From positions 1-34,313 of the forward strand of contig CAYUVK010000053.1 in assembly GCA_964448105.1 (NCBI GenBank): a stretch of 34,313 nucleotides of DNA, read 5' to 3'. A program made the position numbers and the translations under genes. Below the pieces are notes generated by a model that had not been told where the DNA came from, made no database searches, and was given only the letters and a program-made list of their open reading frames with translations. Each line of letters begins with the position of its first letter. Position 1 is the first letter of the stretch. Of the stretch, positions 32,234-34,313 are shown in pieces. This stretch comes from CAVQBP01 sp964448105 (lineage in GTDB: Bacteria > Bacteroidota > Ignavibacteria > Ignavibacteriales > Ignavibacteriaceae).

Positions 32234-34313
32234 ATGAAGTCATTGAACAAAAATGGTATGTATTTATCAAAGTTGTTAAATGAATTATTTATTATATCAT
32301 TTATAATCCTTAATACTTTTCTGTACAATTCCATCCTAGCCCAAACTGACACGGAAAATCGAACGGAAATAAAAAAATCCATTATCGACTTGAAAAACCA
32401 GTCAAGTAGGTTAAAGCCCACTACTGATTTTAATAATACACAAACAAGTTATTTTATTATAAAAAAGATAATGGGGCAAACAGAAGTAATAAACACAATT
32501 GGTGATAAAGATGGTTTTGGATTTGGAACAAGTGTTGTCCCTGAAGGTGGTGATCTACCACCTACTGATGATCCCAATGGTAACTGGTTTTTTGACAACA
32601 GGACAATAGGTGATCCTTTACATACGGATTATGAACTAATAAATACTACAGATGCTTCATATGATCATGTATTTGATGTTTCAAGATTTTCTTCAATAGA
32701 CAGTGCATTTTTTATTTTTAATATAGCGGGTTTACAACAAGAACCCGGCAGATGTCCGTCAGATGTAAATGCACGTAGTCATTTATATTTTGATGGAATA
32801 GAACAAAAGGCGTTTCTCAGCATAAATCAAGGGACCTTCGGATCGGGCAAATTTACTTTTCCTGTAAATGTTAATTTAATATCTGATGGAATTTTGCAAG
32901 TTTACTTTGATCAGCTTAATAATTGTTTTGAGCCGCCATATGGAGATGTATTCGCTATAGATTATTCAGAATTAATTGTATACGGATCACCTGCAAATCC
33001 CACAATAATTGTAACCTCACCAAATGGTGGTGAGAACTGGCAAGTGGGATCATCGCATAATATTACCTGGACAAGCAATAGTGTAGATAATGTTAAGATT
33101 GAATATTCAACAAATAATGGGACTAACTGGATAAATATAATTTCATCCACCCCAAGTGATGGTTCATACAACTGGCCAGTTCCTAATACTCCTTCAACAA
33201 ATTGTAAAATAAGAATTAGTGATGTTAGTTCGAGTGTTTACGGTATCAGCGGCAATTTTTCTATAGTTCAACTTTCATCAAAGGTTACCTTTTCTGTGGA
33301 TATGAATTTTGTGCACCCCCCTATATCAGTAAACGATATAGTGGCAGTCAGAGGTTCAATCTTACCTTTAACATGGGATCAAAATTATAATTTATTGAAA
33401 TCCTCTGGCAGCAATATTTATAAAAATACTGTTGAATTTGACAATTCTTACAATTACAGCGATTTACAATATAAATTTATTATACAAAGATCTGATGGTT
33501 CAATTGTTTGGGAATCAATTGTTGGTCCTGGTGATCAGGGGAATAGAGTATATAACCTTAAACCTGGCGAAAACAATATACCAACAGTATATTTTAATAA
33601 TGTTTCTTTAATGATAACCTCACCAACAGGTGGAGAGAATTGGTTGACAGGCTCATCACATAATATAACCTGGATAAGTGAAAAAATAACAAATGTTAAG
33701 ATAGAATATTCAACAAATAATGGTAGCAGCTGGATAAATATAATTTCATCAACACCAAGTGATGGTTCATATAACTGGACAGTTCCTAATACTCAATCAA
33801 AAAATTGTAGAATAAGAATAAGTGATGCATCAGATGCTTCGATAAATGATCAAAGTAACATATTTACAATAGACTCAATAACTTTAACAGTAACATCACC
33901 AAACGGAGGAGAGAACTGGCAGGTAGGAACATCACATGATATTATTTGGACAAGCAATAATGTGACCAATGTAAAGATAGAATACTCAACAAATAACGGA
34001 AGTAACTGGATAAATATAGTTTCATCCACCCCAAGTGATGGTTTGTATCCTTGGCCAATTCCCAATACTCCGTCGACAAATTGTAAGGTAAGAATAAGCG
34101 ATGCATCAAATTCATCATTTAGTGATCAGAGTGATAATGTATTTACAATAAGTACGCAACCACCACCCACGGAAATAACAGTGAAAACACCAAACGGGGG
34201 AGAGAATTGGCAGGTAGGAACATCACATGATATTATTTGGACAAGCAATAATGTGACTAATGTAAAGATAGAATATTCAACAAATAACGGAAGTAACTGG
34301 ATAAATATAATTT
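32234..34313 (+). CDS. secreted repeat protein with Kre9/KNH-like and CBM20-like domains (3' end missing)
   Basis: Open from the ATG at 32234 (GAGGGA just upstream) to the window end, 693 codons without a stop. Signal peptide about 1-36 (I-L-A-Q). An unrecognised beta-rich domain follows (about 90-250, with F-D-V-S-R-F and N-R-T-I-G-D-P). Four Kre9/KNH-like repeats come next, each with S-P-N-G-G-E-N-W, I-T-W (or I-I-W), V-K-I-E-Y-S-T-N-N-G, then Y-N-W and C-K-I-R-I-S-D; the conserved Trp codons start at 33038, 33641, 33917 and 34208. Between repeats one and two lies a CBM20-like module (about 355-455; V-T-F-S-V-D-M, V-A-V-R-G-S, L-T-W-D, Y-K-F-I-I). Such proteins usually continue with more repeats and a T9SS tail; that is inference. 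Role likely adhesion or glycan binding at the surface. Confidence 0.88.
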   Translation, partial: MKSLNKNGMYLSKLLNELFIISFIILNTFLYNSILAQTDTENRTEIKKSIIDLKNQSSRLKPTTDFNNTQTSYFIIKKIMGQTEVINTIGDKDGFGFGTSVVPEGGDLPPTDDPNGNWFFDNRTIGDPLHTDYELINTTDASYDHVFDVSRFSSIDSAFFIFNIAGLQQEPGRCPSDVNARSHLYFDGIEQKAFLSINQGTFGSGKFTFPVNVNLISDGILQVYFDQLNNCFEPPYGDVFAIDYSELIVYGSPANPTIIVTSPNGGENWQVGSSHNITWTSNSVDNVKIEYSTNNGTNWINIISSTPSDGSYNWPVPNTPSTNCKIRISDVSSSVYGISGNFSIVQLSSKVTFSVDMNFVHPPISVNDIVAVRGSILPLTWDQNYNLLKSSGSNIYKNTVEFDNSYNYSDLQYKFIIQRSDGSIVWESIVGPGDQGNRVYNLKPGENNIPTVYFNNVSLMITSPTGGENWLTGSSHNITWISEKITNVKIEYSTNNGSSWINIISSTPSDGSYNWTVPNTQSKNCRIRISDASDASINDQSNIFTIDSITLTVTSPNGGENWQVGTSHDIIWTSNNVTNVKIEYSTNNGSNWINIVSSTPSDGLYPWPIPNTPSTNCKVRISDASNSSFSDQSDNVFTISTQPPPTEITVKTPNGGENWQVGTSHDIIWTSNNVTNVKIEYSTNNGSNWINII
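33002..34313 (+). repeat. Kre9/KNH-like coding repeats, last two almost identical
   Basis: Spacing of the marker Trp codon is 603 bp (CBM20-like insert), 276 bp and 291 bp. From 33917 and from 34208, 106 bases match at 103 positions, and the three differences are silent or conservative. Such identity points to recent duplication or gene conversion. It also makes this a place where short-read assembly can collapse copies. Confidence 0.85.

Noticed and set aside
32962..34065. Two similar minus-strand frames near the right end
   Set aside because: Antisense shadows of the Kre9/KNH-like repeats.
22620..34313. Repeated DNA suggestive of a CRISPR array
   Set aside because: Repeats are long, in frame and coding; there are no short identical repeats with unique spacers and no cas genes.

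Overview
The window is strongly AT-rich DNA, densely coding in its first two thirds. It most likely comes from a free-living member of the Ignavibacteria or a close relative in the Bacteroidota/Chlorobiota group. The main evidence is the type IX secretion (T9SS) C-terminal sorting domain with the N-Y-P-N-P-F-N-P core, which ends three complete proteins here; a fourth such tail is cut off at the left edge. The Gram-negative envelope fits this: lipoprotein signals, a predicted outer-membrane beta-barrel ending in Phe, and a CsgG-like lipoprotein.

Layout. 1-56 is the last 17 codons of a T9SS-sorted protein. 208-1485 encodes a lipoprotein with a BsuPI-like beta-sandwich. 1646-3688 encodes a GH13 pullulanase/debranching-type enzyme. 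It converges, with a 4-base stop-codon overlap, on a 1125-residue multi-PAS hybrid histidine kinase on the minus strand (3685-7062). 7494-13457 is a minus-strand pyruvate dehydrogenase operon, aceE (homodimeric E1), aceF (E2 with two lipoyl domains) and lpdA (E3), with a plausible promoter and a structured leader upstream of aceE. Two tandem paralogues resembling arylsulfotransferases, both with T9SS tails, follow on the plus strand (13830-18769).

19279-28156 is a plus-strand run: a zinc-ribbon/Ser-Thr kinase/PASTA membrane protein, a PEGA-like membrane protein starting one base after the kinase stop, and a T9SS-sorted protein of about 1860 residues built from 14 delta-60 beta-propeller repeats and six HYDIN/ASPM-like Ig repeats. 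A 1.33-kb stretch without genes follows. It holds a hairpin that may be a terminator, a perfect 32-bp palindrome and a diverged direct repeat. After it come a CsgG-like TPR lipoprotein and an outer-membrane beta-barrel protein (29490-31957), then the start of a long secreted protein with Kre9/KNH-like repeats and a CBM20-like module that runs off the right edge.

How it fits together. The left half is central carbon metabolism (alpha-glucan debranching, pyruvate to acetyl-CoA) plus one large sensory kinase. The right half is devoted to the cell surface: T9SS cargo, a transmembrane Ser/Thr kinase with a periplasmic PASTA/TPR-like part, a PEGA partner, and a CsgG-like/beta-barrel pair. The most unusual feature is the combination of kinase, PEGA-like protein, giant T9SS propeller, CsgG-like lipoprotein, beta-barrel and repeat protein. 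That these form one functional surface system is inference from gene order only.
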